A stretch of DNA of 45,324 bases from a virus: positions 1 through 45,324 of IMG/VR virus record IMGVR_UViG_3300034682_000013; one strand, given 5' to 3'. This document shows positions 40,815-45,324 of the stretch, piece after piece (position 1 is the stretch's first letter; the number at the start of each line of letters is the position of its first letter). The translations under genes and the position numbers were made by a program. The notes under the pieces are model-generated. The model saw only the letters and a program-made list of their open reading frames with translations, had not been told where the DNA came from and searched no databases.

Positions 40815-40832
40815 TGCTCTTTAACAATCTGG
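40815..40832 (+). promoter_or_regulatory. rRNA-type boxA antitermination element 2
   Basis: An exact second copy of TGCTCTTTAACAATCTGG, about 45 nt downstream of the predicted PE2 start. Duplication of promoter plus boxA suggests selection for a processive early transcript. Confidence 0.85.
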
Positions 40833-40858
40833 GAAATGACTAGCGATTAGCTTAATCA

Positions 40859-40891
40859 GATGGTCTCACTTGTTAGCCTAGTGGGGCCATC
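40859..40891 (+). promoter_or_regulatory. Leader hairpin H1 (long loop) before first early gene
   Basis: GATGGTCTCAC (40859-40869) and GTGGGGCCATC (40881-40891) form an 11-bp RNA stem with two G-U pairs, enclosing an 11-nt loop. The same arms with a 2-nt AA centre occur at 41258 and 41916. Here the DNA operator is split but the RNA stem is kept. Confidence 0.65.
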
Positions 40892-40922
40892 GACTGAAGT
40901 TAATCAACTAGGAGGAAACGAC

Positions 40923-41243
40923 ATGAACATGAACGAACGAGTGCCAGTAGAAGTCGTGGGTGACTACGTGATCTGCTTCGAGGCGACTCAAATGTATGAG
41001 GACATGGAGTATTACTTCAGAGAGGAATGCGGGTGGACTGCTGAGGAATACGAGCCGATTGCAGACTACCAGTGGTTCGTCGCTGAGGTGTCTATCTGGC
41101 GAGCCGGTGAATGCCTAGCCTGCGACTACCTCGGGGCCTGCGCATACGCAAGGATCGAGGACTTCTTCACCGAGTACCGCGAGGACTACTACGAGGACAT
41201 GAAGAATGGGCTACTGAGGCACGTACAGTGCAACGCTGCATAG
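40923..41243 (+). CDS. Early acidic 106-aa protein, DNA-mimic candidate
   Basis: ATG 40923 follows AGGAGGAAACGAC. The product has about 23 Asp/Glu against 7 Lys/Arg, with many aromatics (YEDMEYYFREECGW, FFTEYREDYYEDM). As the first early gene behind PE1/PE2 it holds the place of T7 gp0.3 (Ocr), a DNA mimic that blocks restriction enzymes, but no sequence similarity to Ocr is seen. Function is inferred from charge and position only. Confidence 0.65.
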   Translation: MNMNERVPVEVVGDYVICFEATQMYEDMEYYFREECGWTAEEYEPIADYQWFVAEVSIWRAGECLACDYLGACAYARIEDFFTEYREDYYEDMKNGLLRHVQCNAA

Positions 41244-41257
41244 GAGTAGTCTGGCCG

Positions 41258-41281
41258 GATGGTCTCACAAGTGGGGCCATC
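41258..41281 (+). promoter_or_regulatory. Leader hairpin / operator H2 before ardA-like gene
   Basis: GATGGTCTCAC-AA-GTGGGGCCATC is a 24-bp inverted repeat containing the operator core TCTCAC-AA-GTGGGG. It lies 42 bp before the ardA-like start. It could act as a DNA operator or as an RNA hairpin. Confidence 0.65.
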
Positions 41282-41323
41282 TAACGAGAATGCACCTATC
41301 AACTCAACCGAGGAGAAAACACC

Positions 41324-41899
41324 ATGAGAACTATCGCTGAAATCCGTGCTGCCATCGAAGCTGCTGCTAACCACACCACTGATGAATCAATCTGTGTCCG
41401 CTGGTGTGCTCTGGGTAACGGATGGTGGGTCTGGATCAACGCTGAAGACGTGGCAGACGCTGGGAGCCTGAGCGAATGGCTGGAGCAATACGCTGGGCTG
41501 GAAGAGGACGAGCTGGAGTTCATCAACAACCAAGACTGGGAAGTGGTGGACGACGACGGCGGGCTGGTCGGGGAGTTCTGCGACTACTCCAACGGCTGGG
41601 GCTACTTCAACTGCGACGAATACATCACGGCGCTGGAGGCACTGGAAGAAAGCGGGATGGAGCTGGAAGCGTTCAAAGCGGGCCTGTCTCTGGGTATCCC
41701 TGCTGACAAGGTGTGGGACGCATACCGTGGGGACTTCGACAGCGACGAGGACTTCGCAGAGGACCTCTGGGAAAACTGCGGATACCTAAGCGAGATGCCG
41801 GAGTTCGCCCGCAACTACATCGACTGGCAGGCCGTGGCGCGTGACCTGATGTTCGACTTCCAAGAAGAGGACGGCCACTACTTCGACCGCAACTGGTAA
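41324..41899 (+). CDS. ArdA-like antirestriction protein (DNA mimic)
   Basis: The product is 191 aa, strongly acidic. The C-terminal ~90 residues match ArdA: DFAEDLWENCGYLSEMPEF followed by NYIDWQAVARDLMFD, against the family pattern ...EETGxLxxxPxxLxxYIDYxAxGRDxxL. The N-terminal ~100 residues are less conserved. ArdA dimers mimic bent B-DNA and block type I restriction enzymes. Being in the early operon it would protect incoming DNA. GAGGAG precedes the ATG. Confidence 0.78.
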   Translation: MRTIAEIRAAIEAAANHTTDESICVRWCALGNGWWVWINAEDVADAGSLSEWLEQYAGLEEDELEFINNQDWEVVDDDGGLVGEFCDYSNGWGYFNCDEYITALEALEESGMELEAFKAGLSLGIPADKVWDAYRGDFDSDEDFAEDLWENCGYLSEMPEFARNYIDWQAVARDLMFDFQEEDGHYFDRNW

Positions 41900-41915
41900 G
41901 GGATTGGCTCGGCTA

Positions 41916-41939
41916 GATGGTCTCACAAGTGGGGCCATC
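41916..41939 (+). promoter_or_regulatory. Leader hairpin / operator H3
   Basis: A second exact copy of the 24-bp inverted repeat GATGGTCTCAC-AA-GTGGGGCCATC, 36 bp before ATG 41976. Identity with H2 over the whole repeat while flanks differ indicates function rather than recent duplication of a larger block. Confidence 0.65.
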
Positions 41940-41975
41940 TGTCAGATTCAATCAAGCAAAACAGGAGACACCAAG

Positions 41976-42515
41976 ATGATCAAGACAACCAGAATCCACG
42001 CTGACCTGCTGGCCTCCATGCAAGACGTGGCGAGCGACAAGTTTGAGCTGAACGCCATCCTGCGGGGTGAGATCCCTGAAGCCCTGGCCTTACACACTTG
42101 GCGGATTGACCGCTGGGAAATCGACTGGGCCGACGAGGTACGCGAGGTAGCCGCAACGAAGGACAGCGCGATTGACGTAGACACCGACGACGTGTGGGAC
42201 CTGTTCCGGTGGAACGCTGCGACCCTTGGCGGCGAGGTATCAAGCCTGATGTGCTGGGATCGGGAGGTGCAAGTGACCGACATGATCCAAGCGGGCACCG
42301 GCTGGAACAACCTCTACCTCTTCACCTCACCAGTCAGTAACACCATCGCCCAAGTGCTGGCCGTGTGGGCTGACGACGAATACGACGCCGTGGCGGCTCT
42401 GGAAGAATGGGTAGACCGGACCTGCGACGAAGAAGGGATCGAAGAGTACGAAGAGATCAAGGCGTTTGCCGAACTATGGGAAACCTCTCCGGCCTACTGC
42501 GTGGAGGCGGCCTAA
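41976..42515 (+). CDS. Early acidic 179-aa protein, unknown
   Basis: ATG 41976 follows AGGAGA; an in-frame start upstream would span hairpin H3. The product is rich in Asp/Glu/Trp (WRIDRWEIDWADEVREV, DVDTDDVWDLFRW, EEGIEEYEEIKAFAELWE). There is no recognised family. Its operon position beside the ArdA-like gene and its charge suggest another anti-defence or host-takeover protein. Its TAA overlaps the ATG of a micro-ORF. Confidence 0.65.
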   Translation: MIKTTRIHADLLASMQDVASDKFELNAILRGEIPEALALHTWRIDRWEIDWADEVREVAATKDSAIDVDTDDVWDLFRWNAATLGGEVSSLMCWDREVQVTDMIQAGTGWNNLYLFTSPVSNTIAQVLAVWADDEYDAVAALEEWVDRTCDEEGIEEYEEIKAFAELWETSPAYCVEAA

Positions 42516-42580
42516 TGCCTGCCGTCGTGTTCAACCTAGCGGGGGCCGCACTGGCCCTCCTGTTCATCGCCCTAGCGTAA
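42515..42580 (+). CDS. 21-aa hydrophobic micropeptide
   Basis: ATG 42515 overlaps the previous TAA (TAATG), allowing coupled translation. The product MPAVVFNLAGAALALLFIALA is one hydrophobic span. Its coding sequence contains a GGGGGCC/GGCCCTC hairpin, so an RNA role is an alternative. Function is unknown. Confidence 0.4.
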   Translation: MPAVVFNLAGAALALLFIALA

Positions 42581-42608
42581 CCGCCTATCAACAATCGGAG
42601 ATAACGAA

Positions 42609-42995
42609 ATGCACATCACAAACATCGCACTCGTCAACGCTGCCGCACTCGCCACTGCCATCAAGATCGACGACGCCCTGTTAGAGGCATGGGGCGAGGG
42701 ATGCGTGGAGCTGTACGAGCAGATTGGAGAGTGGGCCACCATCGTGACCGAGGAAGAGAACCTGCTGAGTGAGGCGCTGGACACCATCGACGAGGGATGG
42801 CCGGGAGTGTTCGCCTACGAGGTGACAGAAGAGGTCGCCGTGAGGATTCGCGGGGTGCTGCTGGAATGCGGGATGCCGTCGCCTAATCGGGTCAGGGAGT
42901 GGACACGCGAGCTGATCATCAAGTTCTGCTCCTACGACTGGGCGAAAGAGGTACGGGCCGCCTACCTTGCCGCCTCCAAAGTGGCGAGCGAGTGA
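42609..42995 (+). CDS. Early acidic 128-aa protein, unknown
   Basis: ATG 42609 follows CGGAGATAACGAA. An Ala-rich start (IALVNAAALATAIKIDDALLEAWG) is followed by acidic helices (EQIGEWATIVTEEENLLSEALD) and a more basic C-terminus (RVREWTRELIIKFCSYDWAK). It is part of the early operon. No family is recognised. Confidence 0.65.
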   Translation: MHITNIALVNAAALATAIKIDDALLEAWGEGCVELYEQIGEWATIVTEEENLLSEALDTIDEGWPGVFAYEVTEEVAVRIRGVLLECGMPSPNRVREWTRELIIKFCSYDWAKEVRAAYLAASKVASE

Positions 42996-43003
42996 GCCAA
43001 CTA

Positions 43004-43025
43004 GGTGGCCTCTGCGGGGGCCATC
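43004..43025 (+). promoter_or_regulatory. Leader hairpin H4, diverged family member
   Basis: GGTGGCCTC and GGGGCCATC form a 9-bp stem (with G-U pairs) around TGCG. The outer arm GGCCATC is shared with H1-H3, but the operator core CTCAC..GTGGG is lost. It lies 42 bp before ATG 43068, like the others. Retention of the stem without the operator favours an RNA function. Confidence 0.5.
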
Positions 43026-43067
43026 TGGAGGAAGCACCTATCAACAGCGCGAAAACAGGAGGAAGGA

Positions 43068-43286
43068 ATGGGACTGGTGATCCCCAAGAAAATCCCCAAG
43101 CCGGTCGCTGAGGCGGCCATTCAGGTCTTCAGTAAGTGGCGGCGAGGTGAGGTAAAACCACGACGCGCCAACTATGACCGGAATGTCCTAACGCTGGATG
43201 TCGGCAGGTCTTACCGCCTGCTGTGCCGGAAGGGAACACGGTGGGAACTAATGAGCCACGAGCGGTATAACAAGGCCCTGAAATAG
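43068..43286 (+). CDS. Small basic 72-aa protein
   Basis: ATG 43068 follows AGGAGGAAGGA. The product is strongly basic (MGLVIPKKIPKPVAEAAIQ, FSKWRRGEVKPRRANYDR) and ends HERYNKALK, unlike its acidic neighbours. GRSYRLLCRKGTRWELM is a likely small beta sheet. It may be nucleic-acid binding; no family is recognised. Confidence 0.65.
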   Translation: MGLVIPKKIPKPVAEAAIQVFSKWRRGEVKPRRANYDRNVLTLDVGRSYRLLCRKGTRWELMSHERYNKALK

Positions 43287-43354
43287 CGATCAAGGTTTGA
43301 TCTGGATCAATGAATCGAAAACGAGCCTGACTAACATTTTGGAGGCATTTAGCA

Positions 43355-43501
43355 GTGACGAATAAGCACCTAATGGCACTCGCACGGCACTACGCAAGGA
43401 CCGCGCTCGCTCTGCACAGGGGAGGGGAGAAGACGAAGGCGGGGCTTCTCTTCGAGGTGTCGAAACTACTTGTGGCACGGACTCACTTGTCTGGTGCTTG
43501 A
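43355..43501 (+). CDS. Small basic 48-aa protein, GTG start
   Basis: GTG 43355 follows GGAGG with 9-nt spacing. The product is helical and basic (LMALARHYARTALALHRGGEKTK, then LLFEVSKLLVARTHLSGA). The 3' end of the gene holds an operator-like site and the -35 box of the lysogeny promoter, so the DNA has dual use. The remaining 261 bp between 43287 and 43548 carry nothing else recognisable. Confidence 0.5.
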   Translation: MTNKHLMALARHYARTALALHRGGEKTKAGLLFEVSKLLVARTHLSGA

Positions 43502-43527
43502 CGAATCGGGTTCCGCTCATTTATCAT
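43481..43527 (+). promoter_or_regulatory. Lysogeny-module promoter with adjacent operator-like site
   Basis: TTGACG (43498-43503), an 18-bp spacer and TATCAT (43522-43527) form a good sigma70 promoter 22 bp before ATG 43549. ACTCAC-TT-GTCTGG (43481-43494), a left-half match to the operator motif, lies just upstream. Control of the regulator and integrase by the same repressor is likely. Confidence 0.65.
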
Positions 43528-43548
43528 AGCAATAATCAAGGACACAAA

Positions 43549-43821
43549 ATGGCTCTAATCGACGCAACCCAGTTAGTGGAATCTCTTGTTCTTCCAGCGG
43601 TGGATGTTAGAGACATCCTCAACTATGAAGCCTTACCGAACGTGGTGGTGTGGGTACTTGAGGAAGTGGGTTCCAAGGAAGAAGCCAGCGAAATAATACG
43701 GTCAGGAATTGAAGTCGTTATCCTGGCCTTCGGAATGAAGTTCATCGGACTAAGGAGGCACCCAAATGGCCGCAACAACCGAACTACTCAAAATCTCTCG
43801 GATTATGTCGCTCCTGCGTGA
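43549..43821 (+). CDS. Lysogeny-module 90-aa protein, unknown
   Basis: ATG 43549 follows AAGGA behind the lysogeny promoter. The first 65 residues are helical and mixed-charge (VESLVLPAVDVRDILNYEAL, EVGSKEEASEIIRSGIEVV); the tail is basic and polar. No DNA-binding motif is obvious. It overlaps the MarR-like gene by 56 bp. It could be a co-regulator or anti-repressor; no family is recognised. Confidence 0.6.
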   Translation: MALIDATQLVESLVLPAVDVRDILNYEALPNVVVWVLEEVGSKEEASEIIRSGIEVVILAFGMKFIGLRRHPNGRNNRTTQNLSDYVAPA

Positions 43822-44098
43822 CGTTCACGTAGATTTCCCAGCGACAGCGATCCACTGCCTACTGACCGTTATGGCTGAGGAAGGGATCACACAAATGGAG
43901 GTGGCACAGCGCATCAACATGCCGAAAAGTACGTGCAGCCGGAACATGCGTCTGCTGTCTCCACGTCTAGGCCCTGAGAAGGAAGGCATGGGCCTTATAG
44001 AGCTTCGCGTAGACCCGATGGACTACCGCCACAAGGGAGCCTACCTGACACCCAAGGGCGTGGAGCTGCGCGATAAAATCAAGGAGCTAATGCAATGA
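43766..44098 (+). CDS. MarR-like winged-helix regulator, candidate prophage repressor
   Basis: The product is 110 aa with a strong AAGGAGG site. The winged-helix core has helix-turn-helix TQMEVAQRINMPKSTCSRNM, a wing ending LIELRVDPMDYRHKG, and a final helix YLTPKGVELRDKIKELM, as in MarR proteins, which bind short palindromes as dimers. It stands between the lysogeny promoter and integrase, and no lambda-type repressor is present, so it is the best candidate to bind TCYCAC-NN-GTGRGA. It has no peptidase domain for SOS cleavage. The stop overlaps the integrase start. Confidence 0.75.
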   Translation: MAATTELLKISRIMSLLRDVHVDFPATAIHCLLTVMAEEGITQMEVAQRINMPKSTCSRNMRLLSPRLGPEKEGMGLIELRVDPMDYRHKGAYLTPKGVELRDKIKELMQ

Positions 44099-45093
44099 TA
44101 CGACAGCGAGGAAATAGCTGGCAGGTAGACGTCGAGGTAGGAGGGAAGCGAATACGCCGCTCCGTTCCTACCGAAGAGGCGGCGGTAGAGCTAGAGGCCC
44201 GCTTGCTGAACCAAGGGACGGACGCCGAGGTGACGATGGTGGAGTTGGTCAGGAGGACATGGAACAGGGATTGGAGGCACTGCAAGGACGGGCGGGGCTT
44301 GGTCAGAAGGGCGGAAATCGTCTTGACTGACATGGGATGGGCTAACAAGTCAGTCCACCTACTCCAAGCGAGGGACTTGGAAATGATGATGGACCATTAT
44401 CGAGCCAAGGGGAACACCGACGCGACAATCAACAGGAAGCTGGCGAGTATCACAAAGCTCCTATCAACAGCCATCGAGCAGGGGATCATCAAGACAAAGC
44501 CTGCTGTGAAGCAAGTGAGGGAGCGCAATGGTCGGGTCAGGTTCTTGTCACAGGAAGAGGAACAGACGCTCCTACAGCTTGCACAAGAGCACGAATACAT
44601 AGGGACGTACCACCTGATCATCTTCCTACTGGATACCGGCTGTCGTGTGGGTGAAGCCCTCAAGCTGAAACCTTGCGACGTCAACAAGCAATTCAAGTCG
44701 GTGGTCTTTGCGGACACCAAGAACGGGACCAACAGGACCATCCCGTTGACGGACAGGGCGCTTGCCTCTGCATTCGGATGGAAGCACCTGACACAACCTA
44801 AGTTCAACCACCAATGGAACCGTCTGAGGTCAGCAATGGGGCTGTCTCAAGACATGCACATGGTCCCGCACATACTCCGCCACACATGCGCCTCAAGGCT
44901 CGTACAGAACGGCGTAGACCTGCGAGTAGTGAAGGACTGGATGGGCCATAAGTCCATCGCAATGACAATGCGCTATGCTCACCTTCGATTAGAAGACCTA
45001 ATGCAAGCGCGGGACGTTTTGGAAGGAATCCAACGTGCCAAACCGTGTGACACACGTGACGTCACACATGAAGAAGATGCCAAAAAGGCTTGA
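44095..45093 (+). CDS. int: Tyrosine-type site-specific integrase
   Basis: The product is 332 aa. An N-terminal arm-binding-like domain (RGNSWQVDVEVGGKRIRRSV) and SAM-like core-binding domain precede the catalytic domain. Catalytic residues are R184 (TGCRVGEAL), K209, H259-x-x-R262 (HILRHTCASR), H285 (WMGHKS) and the nucleophile Y294 (MRYAHL). It overlaps the regulator gene (ATGA). It lies 105 bp from attR, and its 3' end contains repeats that may be its own arm sites. It would integrate and, perhaps with an excisionase not yet identified, excise the phage at tRNA-Cys. Confidence 0.95.
   Translation: MIRQRGNSWQVDVEVGGKRIRRSVPTEEAAVELEARLLNQGTDAEVTMVELVRRTWNRDWRHCKDGRGLVRRAEIVLTDMGWANKSVHLLQARDLEMMMDHYRAKGNTDATINRKLASITKLLSTAIEQGIIKTKPAVKQVRERNGRVRFLSQEEEQTLLQLAQEHEYIGTYHLIIFLLDTGCRVGEALKLKPCDVNKQFKSVVFADTKNGTNRTIPLTDRALASAFGWKHLTQPKFNHQWNRLRSAMGLSQDMHMVPHILRHTCASRLVQNGVDLRVVKDWMGHKSIAMTMRYAHLRLEDLMQARDVLEGIQRAKPCDTRDVTHEEDAKKA
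45046..45066. promoter_or_regulatory. Possible integrase arm-type sites, right arm
   Basis: TGTGACA (45046-45052) and the inverse complement of TGTGACG (45060-45066) lie in the last codons of int, as part of the longer inverted repeat GTGTGAC/GTCACAC (45045-45067). The same heptamer is duplicated on the other side of the att core at 214-232. Confidence 0.4.
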
Positions 45094-45198
45094 CCATCAA
45101 GCACCTGCTCCGTATAGTGCGGACCCAACGGCGCGAGGCCCAAAGCGGCTTCCAGCGGATTAGGCGAATGAAATGAGCCTACCCGAGCCTCTGGCGAG
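45094..45198. other. Short noncoding phage arm between int and attR
   Basis: These are 105 bp without a gene. A 5-bp hairpin GCTTG/CAAGC overlaps the int stop but has no T-run, so I see no terminator. In the viral genome this arm would join through the 48-bp att core to the terminator and the RNA polymerase gene. Confidence 0.6.
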
Positions 45199-45246
45199 GG
45201 ATTGCAAATCCGTTTAGTCCGGTTCGACTCCGGAACGTGCCTCCAT
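45199..45246 (+). repeat. attR, 48-bp core repeat (3' half of tRNA-Cys)
   Basis: Identical to 74-121. No tRNA 5' half precedes it, so it is a remnant and only the attL copy is a working tRNA. Host sequence resumes at 45247; the last 78 bp are too short to assign. Confidence 0.93.
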
Positions 45247-45324
45247 ATTCTCCCTGTTTTCCACGTCACTGACGTTGTCCATCCGCCATGGCGGCCCAGG
45301 ATGATGCTTCATTGCATGTCAGTC

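Larger units (their letters stand above)
74..45246. mobile_element. Integrated temperate T7-like prophage
   Basis: The element is bounded by a perfect 48-bp direct repeat of the 3' half of tRNA-Cys. It holds a full T7-type gene set (RNA polymerase, replication, virion and terminase genes) plus a tyrosine integrase and a MarR-like regulator. From the first base of attL to the base before attR is 45,125 bp, which would be the circular genome length. All genes read left to right. The T7 order is circularly permuted, because the left end of the prophage is gene 1 and the T7-style early region sits at the right end. No frameshifted core gene was seen, so the prophage looks intact. Confidence 0.95.

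Noticed and set aside
45088-45102. Hairpin GCTTG/CAAGC at the integrase stop as a terminator
   Set aside because: Five base pairs and no downstream T-run.

Overview
The window is an integrated, apparently complete temperate podovirus of the T7 supergroup (Autographiviridae-like), about 45.1 kb, inserted in a bacterial tRNA-Cys(GCA) gene. A 48-bp direct repeat of the tRNA 3' half (74-121 and 45199-45246) marks attL and attR; only 73 bp of host DNA remains on the left and 78 bp on the right. The host is most likely a Pseudomonas of the putida/fluorescens type. This is inferred from the tRNA, the GC-rich codon use, and phage promoters resembling those remembered for P. putida phage gh-1. All recognised genes lie on the + strand.

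Layout. (1) 47-4995: tRNA-Cys/attL, an intrinsic terminator, the single-subunit phage RNA polymerase (gp1), a ParB/Srx-fold DNA-binding protein and a small accessory cluster that includes a probable Tad2 anti-Thoeris protein. (2) 5.1-17.6 kb: replication and nucleotide metabolism. In order these are ssDNA-binding protein (gp2.5), a RusA resolvase fused to a degenerate T7-lysozyme-like domain (gp3+gp3.5), primase-helicase (gp4), endolysin, DNA polymerase (gp5), 5'-3' exonuclease (gp6), gp1.7-like nucleotide kinase, MazG, ThyX, an adenine methyltransferase, a LigA-Ia-like domain, and class III ribonucleotide reductase NrdD with NrdG. (3) 17.6-39.1 kb: virion genes in T7 order. These are portal, scaffold, capsid, two tail tubes, internal proteins gp13-16, two tail-fibre proteins (one collagen-like), a lysis region, an HNH protein, TerS and TerL. 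(4) 39.1-40.5 kb: the probable virion-end junction, with terminator, large hairpin and 12-bp tandem repeats. (5) 40.5-43.3 kb: two host-type early promoters carrying operators and followed by rRNA-like boxA elements, then small acidic early genes including an ArdA-like antirestriction protein. (6) 43.5-45.1 kb: lysogeny module (small protein, MarR-like winged-helix regulator, tyrosine integrase) with its own promoter.

The most interesting point is the topology. In the circular or virion genome, attP lies between the integrase and RNA polymerase genes, so early transcription from host promoters would run through the lysogeny genes and attP into gene 1. Integration cuts exactly there. It puts the phage RNA polymerase behind a host tRNA gene and a terminator, 40 kb from its early promoters. 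Together with a repeated operator (TCYCAC-NN-GTGRGA) in the early promoters and ahead of several genes, and with boxA antitermination, this outlines how a normally strictly lytic T7-type programme could be silenced.

Family assignments and comparisons with T7 proteins are from memory of those families; no database search was possible.
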